A stretch of DNA of 64,000 nt from Streptomyces sp. SA15 (GTDB lineage Bacteria > Actinomycetota > Actinomycetes > Streptomycetales > Streptomycetaceae), in assembly GCF_002291145.1 (NCBI RefSeq), contig NZ_NTGE01000093.1, positions 213,691 to 277,690 of the forward strand. The letters are read 5' to 3'. The notes under the pieces are model-generated. The model was given only the letters and a program-made list of their open reading frames with translations. It was not told the DNA's origin and did not search any database. A program made the position numbers and the translations under genes. Position 1 is the stretch's first letter. Each line of letters begins with the position of its first letter. Of this stretch, positions 53,030-62,200 are shown piece by piece.

Positions 53030-56000
53030 TCAACGCGTCAGCCCGTTCCGGACCAGCCTGGCCGCCGTACCCGCCGTGGCCAGGCCGGCCAGGCCCGTCC
53101 CGGCCAGGGCGAGAGCCTTGGCCGGGCGCCCCGGAGGCGCCGGCCGGACGCCGGGCGCGACACCGTACGCACTGCCCAGCGCGCCGGAGCGGGCTGTGTC
53201 GGAACGGGCGCTGTCGGGCAGCGCGCAGGCCAGCAACTCCGCGAGGTGCACCGCCTCGTGTCCTCCGCTGTCGAACTCATGGATCTGCGTACGGCAGCTG
53301 AAGCCGTCCGCCAGCACCACCGTCTCCGGCGCCTCCTCCCGCAGTCGCGGCAGCAGCACCCGCTCCGCGCACGCCTCGCTGACGTCCAGGTGCCCGCGCT
53401 CGAAGCCGAAGTTCCCGGCGAGCCCGCAGCAGCCGGACTCCAGCCGCTCCACGTCGACGCCGGCGCGGTGCAGCAGCCGCTTGTCGGCCGTCCAGTCCAG
53501 CACCGCGTGCTGGTGGCAATGCACCTGGGCCACCGCCCGCGCGGAACGGTCCGGCACATGCGGGGGCTCGTAGCCGGGGGAGTGCTCCGTGAGCAGCTCG
53601 GCCAGGGTCACCGTCTGGTCACGCAGCCTGCGCACGTCACGGTCGCCGGGGAACAACTCGCCCGCGTCCGACCGGAACACGGCCGTACAGCTGGGCTCAA
53701 GGCCGACCACCAGGCCACCTTGCCGTACGTGGTCGGCGAGATGGCGCACGGTACGAGTCAACACGCGCTCGGCGACGGCCAGTTGCCCGGTGGAGATCCA
53801 GGTAAGCCCGCAGCACAGCGGCTCGTCGGGCAGGACCACCCGCCACCCCGCGTGCTCCAACAGCCGTACGGCCGCCTGCCCGACGTGCGGATGGAAGTGG
53901 TTGGTGAAGGTGTCCGGCCACAACAGGACAGTCCCCCGCGCCCCGTCGCCGTACGGCTCATGCCTGGCGAACCACTGCTGCAGCGTCTGCCCGGCGAACA
54001 GCGGCACCTCCCGGTCCTCGACGCCCGCCACCGCCACGGCCGCCCTCGACAGTGGCGGGGTGTGGGTGAGCGCGTTGACGAGCGGGCCGAGCCGCGTGCG
54101 GCCGACGGCCTGGGCGAGGGCGGGCAGCCAGCCCATGGAGACGTGGGCGCGGGGACGCCGCCAGACCCGGCCCTCGTAGTGATGGGACAGGAACTCCGCC
54201 TTGTACGTGGCCATGTCCACGTCGGCCGGACAGTCCTTCTTGCACCCCTTGCAGGCCAGGCACAGGTCGAGCGCGTCGCGCACCGCCTCCGACCGCCAGC
54301 CGTCCCGGACGGCGCTGTCGCCGTGCCCGTCGAGCATCTCGAACAGCAGCCGGGCCCGCCCGCGCGTGGAGTGCTCCTCCTCCATGGTCACCTGGTACGA
54401 GGGGCACATCACCGCGCCGCCCTTGTTGGTGTGCTGCCGGCACTTCCCCACGCCGACACACCGGTTGGCGGCCTGCGCGAAGGACCCGCCGTCGTCCGGG
54501 AAGCGGAAATGGAGATGGCGGGGGTCGTACGGCGCCCAGTCACCGCCGAGGCGAAGGTTCTCGTCCAGCCGGTACGGCGCCACGACCTTCCCGGGGTTCA
54601 TCCGGTCCAGCGGGTCGAACACGGCCTTCAACCGCCCGAAGGCCTCCACGAGTCGCTCCCCGAACATCCGCGGCAGCAGCTCACCCCTGCTCTGCCCGTC
54701 GCCGTGCTCACCGGAGAACGAGCCGCCGAACTCGGCGACCAGGTCGGCCGCCCGCTCCATGAACCGACGGTAGGCGGTCACCCCGTCGGCGGAGTACAGG
54801 TCGAAGGGGATCCGGGTGTGCACGCAGCCCTGCCCGAAGTGGCCGTAGAGGCTGGGTCCGGTGTCGCTGAGGTAGCCGAACTCCTCGTACAGGCCGCGCA
54901 GCCGGCGCAGATAGTCGCCGAGCCGGTCGGGCGGGACCGCGGAGTCCTCCCAGCCCTCGAAGGTGTCGGGTCGGTGCGGGACGTGCGCGGTGGCGCCGAG
55001 GCCCGCCTCGCGGACCTGCCACAACTCCTCCTCGTGCACCGGGTCGTCGAGGAAGGCGACCTCGGGGTCGTGCTCGGACTCGTGGAGGGCGTCCAGCATC
55101 CTGTGTGCCTGGTCCTCCGCCTGCTCGATGGTGTCCGCGCCGAACTGCACCATCAAGAAGGCGCTTCCTTCGGGGAGTTCGGCGATCGCCTTGGGGTTGA
55201 GGTTCTTCAGCTGCTCGTCGCGGATCAGCTTGGAGTCGACGCCCTCCAGGGCGATCGGCTCGTACGGCAGCACCGCCGGCACCGCGTCCGCGGCCGTCTC
55301 GACGTCCGCGAACCCCAGCACCACCAGGGTGCGTTCCTCGACCACGGGCACCAGCTCCAGCTCCGCCCGCAGGACGGTGACCAGCGTGGACTCACTGCCG
55401 ACCAGCAGCCCGGCGACGTCGAAGCCGTGTTCCGGCAGCAGCGAGTCGAGGTTGTAGCCGGACACCCGGCGCGGGATGTCCGGGAAGCGGCGGCGGATCT
55501 CGCCGGCGTAGGTGTCGCGCAGGGTGCGCAGCCGCCGGTACACGGTGGCGCGCAGATCGCCGTGCCGCTCGATCTCGGCGTACTCCTCGTCGCTCGTCCG
55601 GCCGCACCAGAAGCGGGTGCCGTCGTAGAGGAGCACCTCCAGGCGGGCGATGTTGTCGACGACCTTGCCGTGCGCCTGCGCGGTGGCCCCGCAGGAGTTG
55701 TTGCCGATCATGCCGCCGATGGTGCAGTTGGCGTGGGTGGCGGGCTCCGGGCCGTAGCGCAGCCCGGTCGGCGCGAGCCGCCGGTTCAGCTCGTCCAGCA
55801 CGATGCCGGGCTGCACGACACAGGTGCGGGCGTCGGTGTCCACGGACTCCAGGCGGTCGCAGTACTTCGACCAGTCGATGACGACGGCGGTGTTGGTGCA
55901 CTGCCCGGCCAGGCTCGTCCCGCCGCCCCGGGAGAGCACGGGCACGCCGTGCTCACGGGCCACGGCCACCGCCGCCGCGGCGGCCTCGGGCGTACGGGGG

Positions 56001-56185
56001 ACGACCACGCCGATCGGGGTCTGCCGGAAGTCGGAGGCGTCCGTGGAGTGCGCGGCCCGGCTCCCGGCGTCGAAGCGGACCTCGCCGTCGACCCGTTCAC
56101 CCAGCGCGGACTCCAGTGCTCCTACGTCGACCGGCGGTGCGGCCGGTCGCCCGGCGACGGGATCGGGCAGGTCCAGCACGCCCAT
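53030..56185 (-). CDS. FAD-linked oxidase fused to Fe-S reductase (GlcD-GlcF / YdiJ-type)
   Basis: A 1051-residue fusion. The N-terminal half is a VAO-type FAD enzyme (VPVLSRGGGTSLAGQCTNTA, HANCTIGGMIGNNSCGATAQ, GEHGDGQSRGELLPRMFG). The C-terminal half carries an Fe-S motif CLACKGCKKDCP, a partly matching upstream group (NRCVGVGKCRQHTNKGG, then CPSYQ) and two CCG-type cysteine pairs (LCCGLTW, SGCCGLAGNFGFE). This plan matches D-2-hydroxyacid dehydrogenases such as YdiJ, which pass electrons from D-lactate or D-2-hydroxyglutarate to the respiratory chain. It ends with a hydrophobic Gly/Ala segment (ALALAGTGLAGLATAGTAA) that might touch the membrane. Confidence 0.87.
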   Translation of the reverse strand: MGVLDLPDPVAGRPAAPPVDVGALESALGERVDGEVRFDAGSRAAHSTDASDFRQTPIGVVVPRTPEAAAAAVAVAREHGVPVLSRGGGTSLAGQCTNTAVVIDWSKYCDRLESVDTDARTCVVQPGIVLDELNRRLAPTGLRYGPEPATHANCTIGGMIGNNSCGATAQAHGKVVDNIARLEVLLYDGTRFWCGRTSDEEYAEIERHGDLRATVYRRLRTLRDTYAGEIRRRFPDIPRRVSGYNLDSLLPEHGFDVAGLLVGSESTLVTVLRAELELVPVVEERTLVVLGFADVETAADAVPAVLPYEPIALEGVDSKLIRDEQLKNLNPKAIAELPEGSAFLMVQFGADTIEQAEDQAHRMLDALHESEHDPEVAFLDDPVHEEELWQVREAGLGATAHVPHRPDTFEGWEDSAVPPDRLGDYLRRLRGLYEEFGYLSDTGPSLYGHFGQGCVHTRIPFDLYSADGVTAYRRFMERAADLVAEFGGSFSGEHGDGQSRGELLPRMFGERLVEAFGRLKAVFDPLDRMNPGKVVAPYRLDENLRLGGDWAPYDPRHLHFRFPDDGGSFAQAANRCVGVGKCRQHTNKGGAVMCPSYQVTMEEEHSTRGRARLLFEMLDGHGDSAVRDGWRSEAVRDALDLCLACKGCKKDCPADVDMATYKAEFLSHHYEGRVWRRPRAHVSMGWLPALAQAVGRTRLGPLVNALTHTPPLSRAAVAVAGVEDREVPLFAGQTLQQWFARHEPYGDGARGTVLLWPDTFTNHFHPHVGQAAVRLLEHAGWRVVLPDEPLCCGLTWISTGQLAVAERVLTRTVRHLADHVRQGGLVVGLEPSCTAVFRSDAGELFPGDRDVRRLRDQTVTLAELLTEHSPGYEPPHVPDRSARAVAQVHCHQHAVLDWTADKRLLHRAGVDVERLESGCCGLAGNFGFERGHLDVSEACAERVLLPRLREEAPETVVLADGFSCRTQIHEFDSGGHEAVHLAELLACALPDSARSDTARSGALGSAYGVAPGVRPAPPGRPAKALALAGTGLAGLATAGTAARLVRNGLTR

Positions 56186-56282
56186 GGAGCCCTCCTTCGG
56201 TCGTCGGCGCGGCGGCTGGGGCGGCCGTGCGCGAGGCGCGGGGCGACCGGGTACCCCACGGCGGTGCCGGCAACACGGGCTC

Positions 56283-56783
56283 CTATTCGGCGGGCTGCTC
56301 CTCCGCGACGTCCGGCATCAGCGCACGCATGGCCTCGCACTGGGCGGGGCCCATGAACCGGGTGAGCTCCCGGGCGACCGTCTCGGCCAACTGCCCGGAA
56401 GCCTCCTCCAGCAGGCGCCGGGCCTTGTCGGTGAGGTCGACCTCGACGCCCCGCTTGTCCCCGCAGACCGACCGGCGGGTGACGAGTCCGGCGTGCTGGA
56501 GGCAGGCGATCTGGTAGGTGAGCCGGGTCTTGGGACGGCTCAGGAGCTCCGCGATCCGCGTCATTCTGACGCCCCCGGGCTGCTCGGCCAGCAGGCACAG
56601 GACCAGGAACTCGTCGTGCGAGACGTCGAGCCGTTCCTTGACGACCGCGTGCAGCCGCCGCTCCACGGCCCCCGTCGCGGCCAGCATCACCATCCAGGCC
56701 CGCAACTCGGCGGGCAGCAGTCCCTCGCCCTGCACGGAGGGGCATTCGGGCAGGTCGGTGGGGTGCTCGTCGGGGTCGGCCAT
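56283..56783 (-). CDS. MarR-family regulator
   Basis: A 166-residue MarR-family winged-helix protein. The core reads HDEFLVLCLLAEQPGGVRMT, RIAELLSRPKTRLTYQIACL and HAGLVTRRSVCGDKRGVEVD, with the beta-wing in the last stretch. I start it at ATG 56783; the open frame extends 32 codons further, but through the operator region. It faces the yceI gene across 119 bp containing three copies of a TCCAAATTTGAA-like site, so it most likely represses yceI and itself. A single Cys lies in the wing (SVCGDK), and redox sensing is possible but unproven. Confidence 0.88.
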   Translation of the reverse strand: MADPDEHPTDLPECPSVQGEGLLPAELRAWMVMLAATGAVERRLHAVVKERLDVSHDEFLVLCLLAEQPGGVRMTRIAELLSRPKTRLTYQIACLQHAGLVTRRSVCGDKRGVEVDLTDKARRLLEEASGQLAETVARELTRFMGPAQCEAMRALMPDVAEEQPAE

Positions 56784-56803
56784 GGTGTCGAGTGTACCTG
56801 TCG

Positions 56804-56872
56804 TCCAATTTTGAACGAGTGGGTTGTTCAGATTTGGATAACAGGCTACGGTGAGGTTCTCCAAATTTGAAC
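56804..56872. promoter_or_regulatory. MarR operator triplet
   Basis: TCCAATTTTGAAC (56804-56816) and TCCAAATTTGAAC (56860-56872) are direct copies; TTCAGATTTGGA (56827-56838) is an inverted copy. Each is close to an inverted repeat TCCAA-N2-TTGAA. They lie between the divergent marR and yceI starts, in an AT-rich patch that stands out from the surrounding GC-rich DNA. Confidence 0.7.
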
Positions 56873-56902
56873 CATTCACATCACTGGGAACAGGGGCAGA
56901 TC

Positions 56903-57421
56903 ATGACCGTCGCCGTGGAAACCGGGACCTGGCAGCTCGACCGCACCGCATCCACCGTCGCCCTGCGGCACAAGACGATGTGGAACCTGGTCACGGTGAA
57001 GGGCACCTTCGCCACCTTCGCCGGACAGGGCGAGGTGCGGCCCGACGGTTCGGCCGTCGGCACCCTCACCCTGGACGCCGCCTCCCTGGACACCAAGAAC
57101 GCCAAGCGCGACACGCACCTGCGGGGCGCCGACTTCTTCGACGCCGACAACCACCCCGAGATCACGTTCGCGGTCCGCAGCGCCGAACTCCGCGGGAGCG
57201 ACGCGGTGCACGTCATCGGTCAGCTGACCGTGCGGGGCATCAGCCGCCCCCTGTCCTTCACCGCGGGCCTGCGTGACACGAGTGCCGACGCGCTCACCCT
57301 GGACGCCGAATTCAGCGTGGACCGCGAACAGTTCGGCATGGGCTGGAACCAGCTCGGCATGATCCGCGGCCTGACCACGGTCACCGCCGCGCTCCGCTTC
57401 ACGCGGACGGCAGCAGCCTGA
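56903..57421 (+). CDS. YceI-family polyisoprenoid-binding-like protein
   Basis: A 172-residue lipocalin-like protein of the YceI family: WQLDRTASTVALRHKTMWNL, VKGTFATFAGQGEV, TLDAASLDTKNAKRDTHLRG, FFDADNHPEITFAV and LTVRGISRPLSF are the conserved blocks. No signal peptide is present, so it is cytoplasmic. The family binds long isoprenoid lipids such as quinones and is often paired with a MarR regulator, as here. I place the start at ATG 56903; upstream codons run into the operator. Its 3' end overlaps the convergent membrane-protein gene by 23 bp. Confidence 0.88.
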   Translation: MTVAVETGTWQLDRTASTVALRHKTMWNLVTVKGTFATFAGQGEVRPDGSAVGTLTLDAASLDTKNAKRDTHLRGADFFDADNHPEITFAVRSAELRGSDAVHVIGQLTVRGISRPLSFTAGLRDTSADALTLDAEFSVDREQFGMGWNQLGMIRGLTTVTAALRFTRTAAA

Positions 57422-59126
57422 TGTAGGTGCTCGACAGCGTCTGCGGCGAGGGCGTGAAGGCGCGCAGCCGGACCCGCACCCCTCGGCGCGGAAGCGTGAA
57501 CGTCCCGGTGGGCGGCCGCAGTTCGTACGTCGCCGTGGCATGCGCGGGCAGGGTGGCCGGGCCCCGTACGACTGACCAGTACGGGTCCATGCCCTGGCCT
57601 CTCGTCAGCGTGAAGTGGGGCGTGAGAGCGCTGTCGCCGGTATTGGTGACCCGGAGGGTCAGCCGGGAGACGGCGGTCGGCGCCGCCCGCCCCACTGAGG
57701 CGACCGCCATGTGCAGCGGCGGCGTCCCCGTCGCCGCCAGCGAGGCGCTCGCCACGGCGGGGGAGAGCAGCAGGACGGCCGCCGCGATCCGCGCCGGACG
57801 CCGGTGCGGCCCGGACAGGGGACGCGGGCGCGGCTGCCACGCGCCCGCGAACTCCGGCAGGGGCGCGGTGACCGCCGCCGCCAGCCACAGCGGGGTCATC
57901 ATCAGGTAGTAGCCGTCCTGCGAACGGGTCGCCAGATAGAAGGCGAGCCACGGCAGGACCGTCGCCGCCGGCCCCAGCCGCCGTACGAACAGCACGAACA
58001 CCGCCAGCAGCCCGCCGAGCAGCAGCAGGCTCGCGTACGAGTACCAGACGAGCCGGTCGCTGCCGTTCGTGAGGTACAGCGAGACGTCCACCAGGCCCTG
58101 CCCGTGCAGCACCGCGCCCTGCGTCAGCGGCAGCGCGATGCCGTCGAGCCAGGCACCCGGCTCGCTCACGATGAAGTACGTGTTGATCAGCAGCCAGACG
58201 GTGGCGGCGACCCCGACGACCCGCAGCACCACCAGCCCCGCCGCCCGTGCCCCCAACTCCCCGCGCCGCACCGCGTAGATCCCGGCCAGCAGGAACGGCG
58301 CCAGGAACCAGGGCAGTTGCTGCGCCGCGCACGCCGCGCCCAGACAGGCGGCCTGCGCCACCCCGGCCGGACCGAGCCGCCCGCCCCGCCCGATCCGGGG
58401 CCAGCGCACCACCACCGGCACCAGCAGGGCCAGGGCCAGGATCGCCGGGTAGCCGAGCCGGCCGTACGAGGCCAGCATCCCGAAGCCGAGGCACACCATC
58501 GTCGCCGCCGGCCGCCACGGCCCGGGCAGCAGCCGCCACAGCACCACCGCGCCGACGATCAGCGCAGCCGTGCTCAGCGCCGTCGTCGGAACACCGCCGT
58601 GCCCCAGCCACAGCAGGGGCGCGGTCAGCAGCGGGGCCAGCGGGGGATAGCCGTAGGTGTAGTCGTAGCCGCCGGTCACCGTCGGGGTGAGGGCGACGGT
58701 GTGACCGAAGAGCCAGGGCCACGGCTGCCCGTAGACGGGATGCCCGGCGACCAGCTCCCGGGCGGCCTGGGCGGTGAGGTCCGCCTCGTCGGAGCCGTTG
58801 TGGTTCATGACCCACGTGCACAGGACGAGGGTCACCGCGGTCACCAGCACGCACAGGTCCACGCGCGCCAGCGAGCGCTCCCGGCGTACGACCAGGGCCA
58901 GCACCCCGCACACCAGGATCGAGGCGTAGCACACGGAGATCACCGCGGCCACGACGAGCCGATGGCTCGCCGCCTGCGCCCACACCGACCGCGTCCCGAT
59001 GAAGAGACTGATGTCGGCCAGCAGGGTCAGCACGCGATGCCACTGCGCGGGAGGTTCCGGGGCGACGGACACCGCCGGCCGCATCCGCCGGCCCGGTGCC
59101 GACAGCTGGGTATCTGTCAGGAGCAC
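57399..59126 (-). CDS. Polytopic membrane protein, glycosyltransferase-87/mannosyltransferase-like
   Basis: A 575-residue membrane protein with about 10-12 helices. NHNGSDEADLTAQAARELVA and GGYDYTYGYPPLAPLLTAPL, early in the chain between membrane helices, resemble the acidic-loop and YPP motifs of GT-C polyprenol-phosphate-dependent mannosyltransferases. ATRSQDGYYLMMTPLW follows near residue 410. About 110 residues after the last helix (LTLRVTNTGDSALTPHFTLT) look like a beta-sandwich domain, probably outside the cell. The donor and acceptor are unknown. It is transcribed towards yceI and overlaps its 3' end. Confidence 0.65.
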   Translation of the reverse strand: MLLTDTQLSAPGRRMRPAVSVAPEPPAQWHRVLTLLADISLFIGTRSVWAQAASHRLVVAAVISVCYASILVCGVLALVVRRERSLARVDLCVLVTAVTLVLCTWVMNHNGSDEADLTAQAARELVAGHPVYGQPWPWLFGHTVALTPTVTGGYDYTYGYPPLAPLLTAPLLWLGHGGVPTTALSTAALIVGAVVLWRLLPGPWRPAATMVCLGFGMLASYGRLGYPAILALALLVPVVVRWPRIGRGGRLGPAGVAQAACLGAACAAQQLPWFLAPFLLAGIYAVRRGELGARAAGLVVLRVVGVAATVWLLINTYFIVSEPGAWLDGIALPLTQGAVLHGQGLVDVSLYLTNGSDRLVWYSYASLLLLGGLLAVFVLFVRRLGPAATVLPWLAFYLATRSQDGYYLMMTPLWLAAAVTAPLPEFAGAWQPRPRPLSGPHRRPARIAAAVLLLSPAVASASLAATGTPPLHMAVASVGRAAPTAVSRLTLRVTNTGDSALTPHFTLTRGQGMDPYWSVVRGPATLPAHATATYELRPPTGTFTLPRRGVRVRLRAFTPSPQTLSSTYIRLLPSA

Positions 59127-59231
59127 GGCACTGGACGCTAATCGTGCCCGGTGAGCGGGCCGCCGACGGAGGTGAAGATTCCGGTGTGAGGGCGGTAAGA
59201 AGACATCGTTTGCGCCGAGGTGCGGCAGATG

Positions 59232-62200
59232 TCAGTACACGTCCCGTACGTAACGCTTCGCCGCCGCCAGCTGCTTCACCCACGCCGACGCCTCGGCCTC
59301 CTGAAGACCGCCGTGCGCGACCGCGATGTCCCGCAGGGCCCGGTCCACGTCCTTGGCCATGCGGGAGGCGTCGCCGCAGACGTAGAAGTGGGCGCCGTCC
59401 TGGAGCCAGCGCCACAGCTCGGGGCCGTGCTCCAGCATCCGGTCCTGCACGTACACCTTGTTGCGCTGGTCGCGGGAGAACGCCGTGTCGAGGCGGGTCA
59501 GGGCGCCCGCGCCGAGCAGCCCGGTCAGCTCGTCCTCGTAGTAGAAGTCGGTGGCCCGGTGCTGTTCGCCGAAGAACAGCCAGTTGGGCGCCCGGTGACC
59601 GAGTGCGAGCCGCTCCTGGAGGAAGCCGACGAACGGCGCGACGCCCGTGCCGGGACCGACCATCACCATCGGCGTCGAGGGGTCGGCGGGCGGCCGGAAG
59701 TGCGGGGAGCGCTGCACGAACACCGGCACCTCCCGGTCCGGCTCGGCGTCGGCGAGGAAGGGCGAGCAGACCCCGCCCCGCGGCCTGCCGTACAGGTTCT
59801 CGTAGCGCACCACGGACACCGTCAGCGAGACGACGTGCGGGTCGACGAGCGGGCTGGAGGATATGGAGTACAGGCGCGGCTGGAGCTTCTTGAGAACGTC
59901 CGCCCAGTCCTGCGCACCGGCCCGCACCGGATGCTCCGCGAGCACGTCCACCGCCTGCCGCCCCCAACTCCACTTCGCGAGCCCGTCCTTGTTGTCGGGA
60001 CGCAGCAGCCTGCGCAACTCGCGGTCGTCGCGGACGCGTTCGGCGACGAAGCGGAGCAGGTCCGGGGTGATCCGCGTGATGTCCAGAAGCTGGTGCAGGG
60101 CCTCGGCGAACGGGACCTCGCCGACCCCCTCCACGGACACGGTGGTCGATCCGTCGGCCCCGGTCACCGCGAGCCACTCCTCCACCAGCGCGGGCGAGTT
60201 GACCGGCCGCACTCCGAGCGCGTCCCCCGCCTCGTACGTCAGGGCGGAGCCGCTCGTGTCGAAGGTGAAACGCCTGACCTCCTTGCCCGCGCCGGGCTTG
60301 CTGAGCAGCCGGTTGCCGACGAGGCGGGCGGTCGTGGGGGCGGGCTTGGCGGACCGGGCGGGTTTCGGGGCGGCCTGCGTCGTAGTGCCCGGGCCGGCCT
60401 CCGTCTTGGTGCCCAGCGCCGTGAGCACCTGGTCCAGCCAGGCCCCGGCGTCGGTCTCGTAGTCGGGCTCGCAGTCCGTGCGCGGCGCGAGCCGCACCGC
60501 ACCCAGCTCGTCCAGCCGCGCGTCGAGCCGGCGCCCGTGCCCGCAGAAGTCGTCGTACGAGGAGTCGCCGAAGGCCAGCACGGCGTAGCGGACCCCTTCC
60601 AGGCGCGGGGCCTGCTGCCCGGCGAGCGCCTCCCAGAAGCCGGAGCCGTTGTCCGGCGCGTCACCGTCGCCGAAGGTGCTGGTGATCAGCAGCAGATCGG
60701 CGCCGGTGGGCAGCGTGCCCGGGTCGGTGTCGTCCATGCCGACCAGCCTCGCCCGGTGCCCGCCCACGGACAGCCGGTCGGCGACGGCACCGGCGAACTC
60801 CTCGGCGTTCCCGGTCTGCGAGGCCCACAGGATGACGACCTCACGGCCGTGCTGTCCCCGGTCCGTGGCCGGTTGTGCCGTCCGCGAGTACATCCCGGCG
60901 AGAACGCCGTTCACCCACATCGCGTGCTCGGGGCTGAAGGGCGCGTCCGGCGGAAGCACGGGGACACCGGGGGCCCCGGAGTCGATGCCCGCGAGGAAGC
61001 CGGTCAGGTAGAGGCGCTCCTGAGCCGTCAGAACCGGCGGCGGGGCGGGGTCCAGCCCGAAGGGGTTCGATCCCGGCGTGACGGCGGTCGGGACGATAAC
61101 TTCCGCAGGTACGGAGGCAGGCTCCGCGATCCTCGTCAGCGACACCGCACACACCTTGAACTCCGGCTGGAACGACACCGGATCCACCGCGTCGCTCGTC
61201 ACCGCGTTGACGCTCAGGTACTCGCCGAAGAGGTCGTTCCAGTGGAACGGCGCGAAACAGGCCCCCGGCCGCACCCGGTCCGTGACCACCGCCGGCAGCA
61301 CCGCCCGCCCCCGCCGTGAGGCGACCTCCACCCGGTCGCCGTCGGCGATCCCCAACTCCCGCGCGTCCTCGGGATGCACCTCCACGAACGGCCCGGAGTT
61401 CAGCTTGTTGAGCTTGGCGACCTTCCCCGTCTTCGTCAGCGTGTGCCACTGGTGCTGCACCCGCCCGGTGTTCAGTACGAAGGGATAGTCGTCGTCCGGC
61501 ATCTCCGCGGCCGGCATGTGCGGCCGCGCGTGGAAGACGGCCCGCCCGCTCGCTGTGGGGAACCGGAGCTCACCGCCCCCCACGTACCGGATCGGATTGC
61601 GGTCCGGTCCGTCCTCCGACTCGGCCGGCCACTGCACGGGCGTCGAGCGCAGCCGCTCGTACGTCACCCCGCGCAGATCCCACTCCGTGACGGGGTTGAA
61701 GAAGCGCCGGATCTCCTCGAAGACCTGCTCGGCACTGTCGTAGGAGAACCCCTTCTCGTACCCCATCTCCCGCGCCACGGCCGCGATGATCCGCCAGTCC
61801 GCCATCGCCTCCCCGGGCGGGTCGGACACGGGACGGGTCAGCGTGAGAGTGCGCTCGCTGTTGACGAAGACACCCTCCGCCTCGGTCCACATCGCGCCGG
61901 GCAGGACCACGTCGGCGTACGCGTTGGTCTCGGTCTCGCCGAAGACGTCCTGCGTGACGACGAACTCGGCGGCCTCCAGGCCCTCGATGACGGTACGGCG
62001 GCCCGCGACCGAGGCGACCGGGTTGGTGCAGATGATCCAGCAGGCCTTGATCTCCCCGTCGGCCATCTTCTGGAACATCTCGACGGTGCCCTTGCCGACG
62101 CCGTCCTTCCGCAGGGTGCCGGGCGGCAGCTCCCACACGTCCTCGGCGAACGCCCGCTCCTCGTCGACGAGCACCGACCGCTGGCCGGGCAGCCCCGGTC

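Noticed and set aside
53246..56356. Long plus-strand open frame of over 1000 codons
   Set aside because: It lies opposite the GlcD-GlcF fusion, which has clear FAD and Fe-S motifs; the plus-strand reading is low-complexity Arg/Gly/Val-rich, as antisense frames in GC-rich DNA usually are.
57220..60177. Long minus-strand open frame spanning two genes
   Set aside because: It runs across the end of yceI, the membrane-protein gene and the end of the nitrate reductase in a different frame, and contains no protein motif.
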